Assembly (NCBI GenBank): GCA_964512085.1
Contig: CAZEIU010000017.1
Location: forward strand, 1-15,900
DNA length: 15,900 bases
Source of the DNA: JAUPVL01 sp964512085
Lineage (GTDB): Bacteria; Patescibacteriota; Saccharimonadia; CAILAD01; BJGX01
Direction of reading: 5' to 3'
Both the position numbers and the translations under genes were made by a program. The notes beneath the pieces were generated by a model. That model was not told the origin of the DNA and did no database searches. It worked only from the letters and a program-made list of their open reading frames with translations. Shown one piece after another: positions 1 to 7,179 of this stretch; within the stretch, counting starts at the first letter, position 1; each line of letters opens with the position of its first letter.

Positions 1-564
1 AAGCTCGTCAGCACCGTTACCATCTATATCTCCAGGTACCACCGTCATGACAGCAGGGTCTACTACTGGCATATTTGTAACAATATGGTCACGCCAAGTT
101 TGCATACCTGGGTTCCATGTGTGTAGTTCTATTTTGCCAGTCGAGGTATTGCGCAAACAAACAAGGGTTGGGTCTTCTTTTTGATTACCATCTAGGTCGG
201 CTAGTACAATCTTGCAGTCTGCCGGATCAATTACCGCTTGATTCGATGCAGTATGTGCCAACCACGAACGCATATCTCTATTCCAAACATGCGACTCTAC
301 TTTGCCGGTACTTGTGCCTTGTACACCAAACAATAATGGATAGTCATAGCCACTACCGTCAAGGTCACCAAATAATACCTGCAAACTAGGGTAACTTACT
401 ACTGGCTGATTGCTTGCAATGTGTGTTTGCCATGACTGCATACCGTTGTTCCAAATATGAGACTCTATACAGTCAGATCCAGTACCAGAGTAAATAACAA
501 AATCTGCCGAGTCTATACCTCGATTATATTTATGGAATAGTTGATTTGTAGAGAGAGCTGGTTG
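1..564 (-). repeat. Tandem 56-residue FG-GAP-like repeat array (3 full units, fourth cut by window edge)
   Basis: Units cover residues 270-325, 326-381, 382-437 and 438-457 of the lysozyme-like protein. Each has an Asp-rich turn (for example D-L-D-G or D-I-D-G), then about 20 residues later H-x-W-N, then a Trp and an Asn near the end. The period is exactly 56 residues with no insertions. The array aligns without gaps to the one in the protease at a constant offset of 175 residues; the last 80 residues here match the protease at about 80% by eye. This is a likely beta-propeller or calcium-binding adhesion-type module. Confidence 0.85.
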
Positions 565-1371
565 AGTGTTTGCTATACATCTGCCAGTAATAGTTGAACC
601 GAACCAACCCTCATATATCTCATCCAAACCCTGATTAATATAGGGTGTGTAGTTATAAAAAGATGCAGTGGCGCCAGTTTGCACATCTACTCCTTGAAAA
701 GTACCATCGGAATATATTGTCTCACACGTTGCACAACGCTTATAATTACCAGGTGATACATATGGGCCATAATATATTAGACTTGAGTCATCAGGTACCA
801 TCCAATTCATATTCCCGTAAGCTCGTTCCCTACCAAATTTAAGCCACCATGCTCCTTTAGTAAGTTGGCGAGAGAATCCCATTTCTGAATCTTGAGCTAC
901 ACAGGTCTGGACTGTCTGTCCTCTATAGGTAGTTGTTCGAGGGTTTTGACTTAAATGGTCTGGGCAATCAAACCCCATAGCACTAATGTATCGCCACTGG
1001 GCACAGCCCCCCGAACCAGAGACCAGGTTTGATTCCTGCTCAACTTTTGCAAGAAGGAGTTTAGGACTCACCCCCCACAAATCTGCCGTTCTACGAATTA
1101 TCCATGCTGCACTGGCACTACCGCTGTAGTTGAAGTAATCATATGGAAACTCGTCGGTATAGTTTTTTAGACAACTATTCGGAAAAACATTTAGAAAGTT
1201 TTGAATATCTCCAGCTTGCATAGATTGTGAATCATCAAATATTGCATCGTCCATCATTCGCTCATTTGTAGCTGCAGATGCTTTTGGGGCTAAAGAAAAT
1301 AAAAATAACCCTCCTACTAATAGTGCTATAGAGATAAATATAAGTTTATTTATTAAATTATTAGTATTCAC
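1..1371 (-). CDS. Secreted lysozyme-like protein with 56-residue repeat tail (3' end outside window)
   Basis: The reading frame is open for 457 codons from a GTG start to the window edge, so the C-terminus is missing. Residues 1-33 form a signal peptide ending in Ala-Ser-Ala. Residues about 85-260 look like a lysozyme/lytic-transglycosylase-type domain: the helix with V-S-P-K-L-L-L-A-K-V-E-Q-E-S fits the usual catalytic-Glu segment (Glu113 is the best candidate), and the domain ends with N-Y-T-P-Y and W-F-G-S, which I associate with secreted wall-active proteins of Saccharibacteria and Actinobacteria. From residue 270 on there are FG-GAP-like repeats with H-x-W-N at 305, 361 and 417. The same array ends the protease at 1932-4106; if it has five units here too, the full protein is about 549 residues. 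The start is set by GGAGG at 1379-1383, seven bases upstream, and GTG shares one base with the upstream stop. Likely role: exported peptidoglycan-cleaving or wall-binding protein; activity is inferred. Confidence 0.82.
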   Translation of the reverse strand, partial: MNTNNLINKLIFISIALLVGGLFLFSLAPKASAATNERMMDDAIFDDSQSMQAGDIQNFLNVFPNSCLKNYTDEFPYDYFNYSGSASAAWIIRRTADLWGVSPKLLLAKVEQESNLVSGSGGCAQWRYISAMGFDCPDHLSQNPRTTTYRGQTVQTCVAQDSEMGFSRQLTKGAWWLKFGRERAYGNMNWMVPDDSSLIYYGPYVSPGNYKRCATCETIYSDGTFQGVDVQTGATASFYNYTPYINQGLDEIYEGWFGSTITGRCIANTQPALSTNQLFHKYNRGIDSADFVIYSGTGSDCIESHIWNNGMQSWQTHIASNQPVVSYPSLQVLFGDLDGSGYDYPLLFGVQGTSTGKVESHVWNRDMRSWLAHTASNQAVIDPADCKIVLADLDGNQKEDPTLVCLRNTSTGKIELHTWNPGMQTWRDHIVTNMPVVDPAVMTVVPGDIDGNGADEL

Positions 1372-1883
1372 TACTTAACCTCCATTGTTTGAGCGTCTGA
1401 GCTTGCTTGAGAACTACCATTCGACACTGTTGCTATTATTTGCCATTTACCGACCACAGTTTGCCAAACCCAATAAGCAGTTGTTTGGCCCACTCTATCT
1501 TTGGTGATCTTCTTCTTATCTAGACTAATTACTTGGCCGTTAGCTGAATTTGTTAAAGTTACTTGACAATCCAAGCCCTCGTTACCAACACAAGTAAAGT
1601 CTACAGGAACATTTGCTGGAGCAGTGCTTGCACTCTTATACAGAATAGGTTTGTTTACAGGAATATTTGATCCACTATTACTCTGCGCATTATTGTTTTG
1701 TGGGTCGTTAGAGCTGTTAAACAATGTTTCGTTCTGCTTATATGTATTACTATTCTTATCTTGTACTTGGTCGGGTGGTTTAGGGGCTCGTATTTTTTTT
1801 ACTACTAAAAAAACGCCCCCAGCGATGAGGACTACCAGTAAAATACTAATTAAAATAATTCGGGTTCGCTTTTTTCTTTTCAA
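1371..1883 (-). CDS. Membrane-anchored Ig-like surface protein (paralogue 1)
   Basis: This 170-residue protein starts with TTG, chosen because GGAG at 1889-1892 lies five bases upstream and an extended -10 lies just before that. A Lys/Arg-rich N-terminus is followed by one transmembrane segment (about residues 8-28), a low-complexity Asn/Gln/Ser linker (about 38-75), and a beta-rich C-terminal domain. That domain has a Cys pair (F-T-C and D-C-Q, ten residues apart) and a W-x-W...G-x-W pattern. The protein should sit outside the membrane on a flexible stalk. A protein with the same plan is encoded at 13322-13804. The stop codon overlaps the GTG of the lysozyme-like gene, so the two are probably co-translated. 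I do not recognise a named family, and its function is unknown. Confidence 0.85.
   Translation of the reverse strand: MKRKKRTRIILISILLVVLIAGGVFLVVKKIRAPKPPDQVQDKNSNTYKQNETLFNSSNDPQNNNAQSNSGSNIPVNKPILYKSASTAPANVPVDFTCVGNEGLDCQVTLTNSANGQVISLDKKKITKDRVGQTTAYWVWQTVVGKWQIIATVSNGSSQASSDAQTMEVK
1379..1383 (-). promoter_or_regulatory. Shine-Dalgarno for the lysozyme-like gene, inside the end of the upstream gene
   Basis: GGAGG is built into the last sense codons (Met-Glu-Val-Lys) of the Ig-like gene, seven bases before the GTG start. Stop and start overlap as TAGTG, a typical translational-coupling layout. Confidence 0.75.
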
Positions 1884-1901
1884 TAGAGCTCCACTGCAAT
1901 T

Positions 1902-1910
1902 ATTATAACA
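1902..1910 (-). promoter_or_regulatory. Extended -10 promoter element (TGTTATAAT) for Ig-like gene 1 and downstream lysozyme-like gene
   Basis: A perfect TATAAT with TG one base upstream lies between the protease stop and the TTG start. The predicted transcript would start about 12 bases before TTG, leaving room for the GGAG ribosome site. No convincing -35 was seen, as expected for extended -10 promoters. Confidence 0.6.
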
Positions 1911-1931
1911 TACCGCTCAATGTTTTTGTGA

Positions 1932-4106
1932 CTACAATGTTGGTTGATTACTTGCAATATTGCTACGCCAAGAGTAGTAGCCAGGGTTCCAAGTATGAAA
2001 CTCTATTTTGCCACTTCCTGTATCGGCAAATTTAATAAAGACCGGATCGTCCACTTTATTACCGTCAGTGTCAGCGAACTCTATTTTGCCTTTAGTGGAG
2101 TCTACGGGGTCGAGATTGGTAACAATGTGATACCACCACGACTGCTGTCCAGAGTTCCAAACATGAAACTCAACCTTGTTGCTACCTGTACTGCTATATG
2201 CGGCTAATATGAGCTCATCTGCTCCATTGCCGTCAATATCGCCCGCCACAACCGTGGCTATAGCAGGGTCTACTACCGGCATGTTTGTAGCTACATGATT
2301 ACGCCAAGTTTGCATGCCTGGGTTCCAAATGTGGTATTCAATTCTTCCAGTAGATGTATTGCGAAGACATACAAGTATCGGGTCTTCTCTTTGGTCACCG
2401 TCTAGGTCGGCAATTATTATCTTGCAGTCAGCTGGGTCTATGGCCGCTTGATTAGAGGCGGCATGTACTAAATATGACCTCATATTTTTGTTCCACACAT
2501 GCGCCTCTATCTTGTTTGTTGATGTATTAGAGACCCCAAACAGTACCGGATAATCACTGCCACTACCTTCCAGGTCACCAAAGCTAGTTTGTAAGTTCGG
2601 ATACTGAACTACTGATTGATTGGTGGCTATGTGCTCTCGCCAAGTTTGCATGCCTGTATTCCAGACATGAGATTCAACGCAGTTTGTGCTGGTTGGCGAA
2701 TAAACAAGTAGATTGGCGTAGTCTTTGCCGTCAGTCTTTTGAAAATATATAGAGTTCGCATTCGTTGGCGTAGAGCCAGAAGAACAGATGTAGTTAATAA
2801 TTGTAGGCCAATCACCTGTTGGCGCAGCAACTAGCATTAGTGATCTATTAATGTTGGTTCTACCGAAACCATAGGTGGATGTTTGAGATTGTCCATTCAT
2901 TTGCGCTAGTTTATCTGCACCCTGTAAAAGAGCTTGTACTACAGTATTAGTGCTAGCTCCCTGGTTGTGAAACTTTAAATTGGCCAAAGATGCTGCAACT
3001 ANNNNNNNNNNAGAGGTGTTATAGCCAGAGGTTTGGTTTGCCTGTGACCATGTTGTAGAAACAATACTTACGCCTGGTGCCATAATGTCTAGGTTGTTCC
3101 CATAACTACTAAAATTTGCTCTATTGTCGCTAGTATCTGTCGCCCCTACGCCCACTACCTGTGAGTAATTCGCCGGGTAGTCCATACAATTACAGCCATC
3201 GTTGCCAGATGCGGCGACAACAATAATTCCTTTTGATATTGCATAATCAATCTGCTGTAAAAGATAGTCGTCGGGCTGAGATGATCCTAAACTTAAACTA
3301 ATTACATCTACGTTTTGGTCGGCAGCATAGCGTATAGCTACTCCTACAGTACTAGTAAATCCGCTACCATTATCGCCCAGCGCCTGGATGGGCAAAATTT
3401 TTGCTCCCCAATTTACCCCAGCAATACCCAGTGTGTTATTTGTAGCAGCAGCTGCTGCTCCACTGGTTTGGGTGCCATGAGATACGTATACATTAGAAGG
3501 GTCTTGAGTACCTGCACTGGGGTCGTTGTCGCTGTTTTCAAAGTCCCAGCCCCTCCAGTCGTCTACTAAGCCATTACTATCGTCATCTAAATTGTTACAA
3601 CTTTTATCTAAAGTTAAAGCCTGGCTCGTACAATTTGGCGCTGGTCCTTCCTGAATAGTAGGGCCGTTTTCTAAGCTGTTTGTTGCCCACTTACTATTTA
3701 GGTCTTGATGATTTAATCCAAATCCGGTATCAACTACAGCAATTGTTGCGCTAGATGAGCCAGTACTAATATCCCATCCTATTGGTGCCGATATTTTAGC
3801 TAAGTGCCACTGACTAGAATATAATGAGTCATTTGGAGTTAGTAATGCTCTGTATTCAACATTAGGATATTGTCTTTGTGTATTTGGATCAGTAAATTGC
3901 CTGTTGTCATCACTTACGTCTAATTTATATGTGTTAGGGGCACTATTGGTATTTTCGTTGACCTTTTTTATTTCTTCGTAGTTGTTATTCGATTGAGTTT
4001 GTATTTCTTCTGCTGGTTTTGCAGGAATTTTATCTTTGTAAGTAATAAATAATACAAAAATAATAGGCAGAACTATAAGAAAAAAAACTCCTCCTATTCT
4101 TTTCAT
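1932..4106 (-). CDS. S8 subtilisin-like serine protease with 56-residue repeat tail
   Basis: The 724-residue exported protease has an N-terminal hydrophobic segment (residues 5-22, signal peptide or anchor), a linker and propeptide-like stretch to about 95, and a subtilase domain at about 100-425. The catalytic Asp126 lies in A-V-V-D-T-G, His210 in S-H-G-T, and the oxyanion Asn302 in S-G-N-D. The fourth motif, holding the catalytic Ser, coincides with a 10-base N run, so the Ser cannot be confirmed. Residues 445-724 are five FG-GAP-like repeats of exactly 56 residues (H-x-W-N at 480, 536, 592, 648, 704) and end the protein. The same array is in the lysozyme-like protein downstream. Likely role: surface or secreted proteolysis of foreign or own proteins, with the repeats providing binding; the target is unknown. 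The ATG start has only a weak AGG upstream, but a promoter fits. Confidence 0.88.
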   Translation of the reverse strand: MKRIGGVFFLIVLPIIFVLFITYKDKIPAKPAEEIQTQSNNNYEEIKKVNENTNSAPNTYKLDVSDDNRQFTDPNTQRQYPNVEYRALLTPNDSLYSSQWHLAKISAPIGWDISTGSSSATIAVVDTGFGLNHQDLNSKWATNSLENGPTIQEGPAPNCTSQALTLDKSCNNLDDDSNGLVDDWRGWDFENSDNDPSAGTQDPSNVYVSHGTQTSGAAAAATNNTLGIAGVNWGAKILPIQALGDNGSGFTSTVGVAIRYAADQNVDVISLSLGSSQPDDYLLQQIDYAISKGIIVVAASGNDGCNCMDYPANYSQVVGVGATDTSDNRANFSSYGNNLDIMAPGVSIVSTTWSQANQTSGYNTSXXXXVAASLANLKFHNQGASTNTVVQALLQGADKLAQMNGQSQTSTYGFGRTNINRSLMLVAAPTGDWPTIINYICSSGSTPTNANSIYFQKTDGKDYANLLVYSPTSTNCVESHVWNTGMQTWREHIATNQSVVQYPNLQTSFGDLEGSGSDYPVLFGVSNTSTNKIEAHVWNKNMRSYLVHAASNQAAIDPADCKIIIADLDGDQREDPILVCLRNTSTGRIEYHIWNPGMQTWRNHVATNMPVVDPAIATVVAGDIDGNGADELILAAYSSTGSNKVEFHVWNSGQQSWWYHIVTNLDPVDSTKGKIEFADTDGNKVDDPVFIKFADTGSGKIEFHTWNPGYYSWRSNIASNQPTL
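1935..2774 (-). repeat. Five tandem 56-residue FG-GAP-like repeats in the protease tail
   Basis: Residues 445-500, 501-556, 557-612, 613-668 and 669-724 form five units with no insertion or deletion between them. Each has a D-x-D-G or related acidic turn in the first half, K/R-I/V-E-x-H-x-W-N in the middle, and S-N-Q or T-N-M/L near the end. Units 3 and 4 are far more like units 3 and 4 of the lysozyme-like protein than like each other, so the array was copied between the genes as a block. Confidence 0.88.
3002..3011. other. Assembly gap (10 N) in the protease catalytic-serine motif
   Basis: Ten Ns interrupt the gene between codons reading N-T-S and V-A-A-S. The frame is kept across the gap, but the length does not fit the usual G-T-S-M-A-x-P-x-V-A motif, which needs at least three more bases. 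The true gap size is therefore probably not 10. Confidence 0.95.
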
Positions 4107-4142
4107 TAAATAGACAAACCTAGATAATTAAACATATACACT

Positions 4143-4151
4143 ATTATACCA
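4143..4151 (-). promoter_or_regulatory. Extended -10 promoter element (TGGTATAAT) for the protease gene
   Basis: TATAAT with TG one base upstream directly follows the stop codon of the GT-C gene. It predicts a leader of about 30 bases before the ATG at 4106. No clear -35 or strong Shine-Dalgarno is visible. Confidence 0.55.
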
Positions 4152-4152
4152 A

Positions 4153-5862
4153 TTAGGTTTTAGTTTTCTGTGCAGATAGTCTATATAACTTAAAGACTTG
4201 CCAACTTGCAAGAGACAAAACAAATGCTAGGGAAAATAAAGATATTGTACTTCTTGATGTAGTAACCCATCCACCCACGTTAAACTCAAAACTATTTGCA
4301 ATAAAAAACACTGTATAGACTACATTTACTAAGAATGCTACTAGTAACCAAATACTGTTTTTCAAAGTTGTTAGCCACCAAACTCCACAGGCAATTGCTA
4401 TAAGAACAATAGGTTGCGCAAAATGTAGTGCGCCAATACTACCTGGGTAACTCCAACCAAATATAGCTACTACACAAGCAATAGGTACCAACAAGATAAT
4501 TGCAAACGGAAACAATCTGATCTTTTTAAATACTCCTACAATGCTTGGTATTATAAGTCCAAATCCTATTGCCCCTGCAATAGAAAATATTCCAACAGAT
4601 CTAAATCTACTATCTACTGTTTTTGTTGAGCTCTCATAAAGACTATATGGCGTTAGTAGATATTTAAGACTCCTAAGACGAATAGCAATTAGTTCAGCTA
4701 CTGGAGTTTTTAAAAACTGAGATATAATTTCTTTATTTTTACCTGGTTGTGGAATATCTTTAACCGAAAAAGGATACAAATAAAATGTGCTTGCTTTTTT
4801 ATAAATGATTGACGAGGTTAACACCCAAGGTAATGCAGCTATAAAGGTAGTTGCAAAAACAATAAAAATATCTCTATATCTCTTTTTAAACAGAAGTAGT
4901 AAAAATGTAGCTACTAAGTACATAAGAGCAAGGTCGTGAGTGAAATATGCCGCCGCCGACACAATACCAGCCAAAACAGTATATTTAAACTTGTCTTCAA
5001 GTATAAGATACCACGAGAACAATATAAAAAACGCAACCAAAGATTTTGGCCAAGTGTAAAATGAGTTGTACAAGAAGAATTGACTGACAGCCAAGAACAT
5101 TGTGCTTAAAAACGCTACTTTGGTATTAAAGAGTTTCTTTATTAGGTAAAATCCTGAGACAAGTAGAAGGCTATTTAATATACTGGCAATTATTTGAAAC
5201 TGTAAATATGTATTATTTACGTCGCTAGTTGAATTGCTCCATAAGTAATCTATAGGTGGTTTTACTCTATATAAATCAAAGTAAAAAGCAGTTACGCCGC
5301 CCATAAGTGGTGTGCGTTGAAAAAAGTGTACTCCCCACTCATCAATAAATGAATTCTTACCAGGATCTAGTTTGTTCACGATAAACTGAGCTTGTCTATA
5401 AGGTATGTAGTTATCATTAGCATTTGTTTGTGTAAGATTTAATACTTTTACATTTAGCACGTTATAGTTTGAGCTTGTTTTGAATTCAGGGTCTGGAATG
5501 TATTTATTTAAACCTATGGCATTCAAATTAATAAACATAATTGACATAAATGAAAGTATTAAAAAACCGAGTAGTGCATTTTTGGCTCTATATAAATTTT
5601 TGTAATATTTATTCTGTATAAATAGTATTGTCCCTATTATTATGTAAAGCCACCCAAACAGGTGTGTTACTGAAATAGGTAGCTTAAACGCATAAGCTAT
5701 TAAAGTTACTAAGCCAAATAAAATCAAACTAATACTATAAGATCCGCATAATTCAACAGCTTCATTACTAGCACCTAGCCATTTAGATTTTTTTATAAAC
5801 CCATAAGAAGGAATTAGTAGCGTTATATTGATAAAAATAAAATACAGAATAATCTTTAACAT
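4153..5862 (-). CDS. Multi-pass GT-C type membrane glycosyltransferase
   Basis: A 569-residue protein with about eleven or twelve hydrophobic segments. After the fourth segment (about residue 115) there is a large polar loop (about 118-215) containing Y-I-P-Y-R-Q-A, D-E-W-G and F-Q-R-T-P-L-M-G-G, the layout of GT39-like polyprenyl-phosphate-sugar glycosyltransferases whose catalytic acid sits in the first outer loop. The next segments carry K-S-L-V-A and T-H-D-L-A-L-M-Y. It should transfer sugar from a lipid-phosphate carrier to an acceptor on the outer face of the membrane. It lies between the protease gene and a divergent promoter region shared with the sugar dehydrogenase gene. The GT2 and GtrA-like genes in this window could supply and flip its donor. 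Family assignment rests on topology and loop motifs only; acceptor and sugar are unknown. Confidence 0.72.
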   Translation of the reverse strand: MLKIILYFIFINITLLIPSYGFIKKSKWLGASNEAVELCGSYSISLILFGLVTLIAYAFKLPISVTHLFGWLYIIIGTILFIQNKYYKNLYRAKNALLGFLILSFMSIMFINLNAIGLNKYIPDPEFKTSSNYNVLNVKVLNLTQTNANDNYIPYRQAQFIVNKLDPGKNSFIDEWGVHFFQRTPLMGGVTAFYFDLYRVKPPIDYLWSNSTSDVNNTYLQFQIIASILNSLLLVSGFYLIKKLFNTKVAFLSTMFLAVSQFFLYNSFYTWPKSLVAFFILFSWYLILEDKFKYTVLAGIVSAAAYFTHDLALMYLVATFLLLLFKKRYRDIFIVFATTFIAALPWVLTSSIIYKKASTFYLYPFSVKDIPQPGKNKEIISQFLKTPVAELIAIRLRSLKYLLTPYSLYESSTKTVDSRFRSVGIFSIAGAIGFGLIIPSIVGVFKKIRLFPFAIILLVPIACVVAIFGWSYPGSIGALHFAQPIVLIAIACGVWWLTTLKNSIWLLVAFLVNVVYTVFFIANSFEFNVGGWVTTSRSTISLFSLAFVLSLASWQVFKLYRLSAQKTKT

Positions 5863-5870
5863 TTATAGTT

Positions 5871-5876
5871 ATTATA
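5871..5876 (-). promoter_or_regulatory. -10 box (TATAAT) eight bases before the GT-C start, near-leaderless
   Basis: A perfect TATAAT ends eight bases upstream of the ATG at 5862. A usual -10 to start-site distance would give a leader of about two bases, and there is no Shine-Dalgarno. Confidence 0.5.
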
Positions 5877-5918
5877 ATATGTATAAAACAAATATATTGT
5901 AAACACCGAACGTTTTTG

Positions 5919-5947
5919 TTGCTTGGTTTAGGCAGCTCAGATACAAT
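5919..5947 (+). promoter_or_regulatory. Promoter of the sugar dehydrogenase gene (TTGCTT, 17 bp, TACAAT)
   Basis: A -35 TTGCTT at 5919-5924 and -10 TACAAT at 5942-5947 are separated by 17 bases. They are followed by a strong ribosome site AAGGGGAG at 5957-5964, six bases before the ATG. It is divergent from the GT-C promoter within a 108-base spacer. Confidence 0.65.
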
Positions 5948-5970
5948 AGTGAAATTAAGGGGAGTTTTTT

Positions 5971-7170
5971 ATGAATAAAAATGATTATGATATTTGTATT
6001 ATTGGTGGCTGTGGTCACGTAGGTTTACCACTTGGTATGGCTTTCGCCGATAAAGGTAAGAAGGTAGCTCTATATGATATAAATAAAAGCAGTATCGATT
6101 TAGTTAATAAGGGAGTTATGCCTTTTGAAGAAGAAGGAGCAAAAGAGTTACTGCCAAAAATGGTTTCCTCTAAGAGGTTAGTTGCTACAGACAAAGTTGA
6201 TGCTATATCAAAATCAGAAGTTCTTGTGATGGTTATTGGTACACCGGTAGATGAGCATTTAAATCCAAAGCTAAGAGATGTGCTGCAGGCAATAAAGGAA
6301 ATTGAGAATTACCTTCAAGATGGCCACTTACTAATACTTCGTAGTACTTTATTCCCTGGTGTAACAGATAAGATTCATAAGTATTTATACGATAATGGAA
6401 AATCTGTAGATATAGCTTTTTGCCCAGAAAGAATCACTGAAGGTCACGCTTTAACTGAACTCTATGATTTACCTCAGATTGTTTCAGGATGCAGACCTAG
6501 TGCTGCAACAAGAGCTAGAGATTTATTCTCTATTCTTACTAAAGAAGTTATAGAGTTGTCTCCAATCGAGGCAGAGTTAGCTAAGTTGTATACCAACACC
6601 TGGCGATACATTAATTTTGCGATATCAAATCAATTTTATATGATAGCTAACGATCATGGTCTTGATTTTTACAAGATACACGATGCTATGGTTAAAGATT
6701 ATCCAAGACTTAAAGCATTCGCAAAGGCCGGATTCGCTGCTGGACCGTGTCTTTTTAAAGACACAATGCAACTCTCGGCATTTAGCTCAAACAACTTCTT
6801 CTTGGGACATGCTGCAATGCTTGTTAATGAGGGCTTACCAGATTATATAATAGACCAATTAAAACATTCGAGAGATCTAAGCGAGAAAACTGTAGGAATA
6901 TTGGGTATGGCATTTAAGGCAGAGAGTGATGATCCGCGAGAGAGTCTCTCGTATAAGTTGAAAAAAAGACTAGAGATAGAGGCTAAGAACGTACTTTGTA
7001 CCGACTCTAATATGGAAGATAAAAACCTGTTGCCGATTGAAAAAGTTATTGAACAGTCGGATATTATTATCGTAGGCGCACCTCACAAAGAATATAAAGA
7101 CCTCAATCTCACCGGCAAAGAAGTTATTGATGTTTGGAACATGTATAACATGGGTGCTGTTATAAATTAA
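5971..7170 (+). CDS. UDP-sugar dehydrogenase (UDP-glucose / UDP-ManNAc dehydrogenase family)
   Basis: A 399-residue cytosolic enzyme that should oxidise the C6 alcohol of a UDP-sugar to the acid with two NAD+. The N-terminal Rossmann fold shows G-G-C-G-H-V-G (residues 12-18). The linker region has F-C-P-E-R (150-154), the central helix has E-L-A-K-L-Y-T-N-T (202-210), and the catalytic Cys is Cys260 in G-P-C-L-F-K-D. The C-terminal domain has L-G-M-A-F-K and D-D-P-R-E-S (311-325). The Cys loop differs from the usual G-G-x-C-F/I-P-K-D: the Pro is replaced by Phe and the glycines are fewer. Length is slightly below the usual 420-440. The start is fixed by a strong Shine-Dalgarno. Whether the substrate is UDP-glucose or UDP-ManNAc cannot be told from the sequence. 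First gene of a plus-strand group with GT2 and epimerase. Confidence 0.88.
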   Translation: MNKNDYDICIIGGCGHVGLPLGMAFADKGKKVALYDINKSSIDLVNKGVMPFEEEGAKELLPKMVSSKRLVATDKVDAISKSEVLVMVIGTPVDEHLNPKLRDVLQAIKEIENYLQDGHLLILRSTLFPGVTDKIHKYLYDNGKSVDIAFCPERITEGHALTELYDLPQIVSGCRPSAATRARDLFSILTKEVIELSPIEAELAKLYTNTWRYINFAISNQFYMIANDHGLDFYKIHDAMVKDYPRLKAFAKAGFAAGPCLFKDTMQLSAFSSNNFFLGHAAMLVNEGLPDYIIDQLKHSRDLSEKTVGILGMAFKAESDDPRESLSYKLKKRLEIEAKNVLCTDSNMEDKNLLPIEKVIEQSDIIIVGAPHKEYKDLNLTGKEVIDVWNMYNMGAVIN

Positions 7171-7179
7171 TACTAAGAA

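Noticed and set aside
117..842. Two plus-strand open frames (117-389 and 645-842)
   Set aside because: They lie antisense to the lysozyme-like gene, have no ribosome site or recognisable motif, and the minus-strand frame shows clear signal peptide and repeats.
1793..1813. Runs of 8 T and 7 A in Ig-like gene 1, a possible phase-variation tract
   Set aside because: The gene is A/T-rich, the runs encode Lys-Lys and Phe codons beside the membrane segment, and there is no frame alternative or second copy of the tract in paralogue 2.
1..2774. The two repeat arrays as a possible assembly artefact or transposed element
   Set aside because: The arrays differ at many positions, most changes are conservative, both are in frame with different N-terminal domains, and no element ends or target duplications are seen.
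1944..3569. Open frames in other frames or the other strand within the protease gene (1944-2207 +, 2627-2830 -, 3315-3569 +)
   Set aside because: All lie inside the protease frame, whose motifs and repeats are unmistakable; they are shadows.
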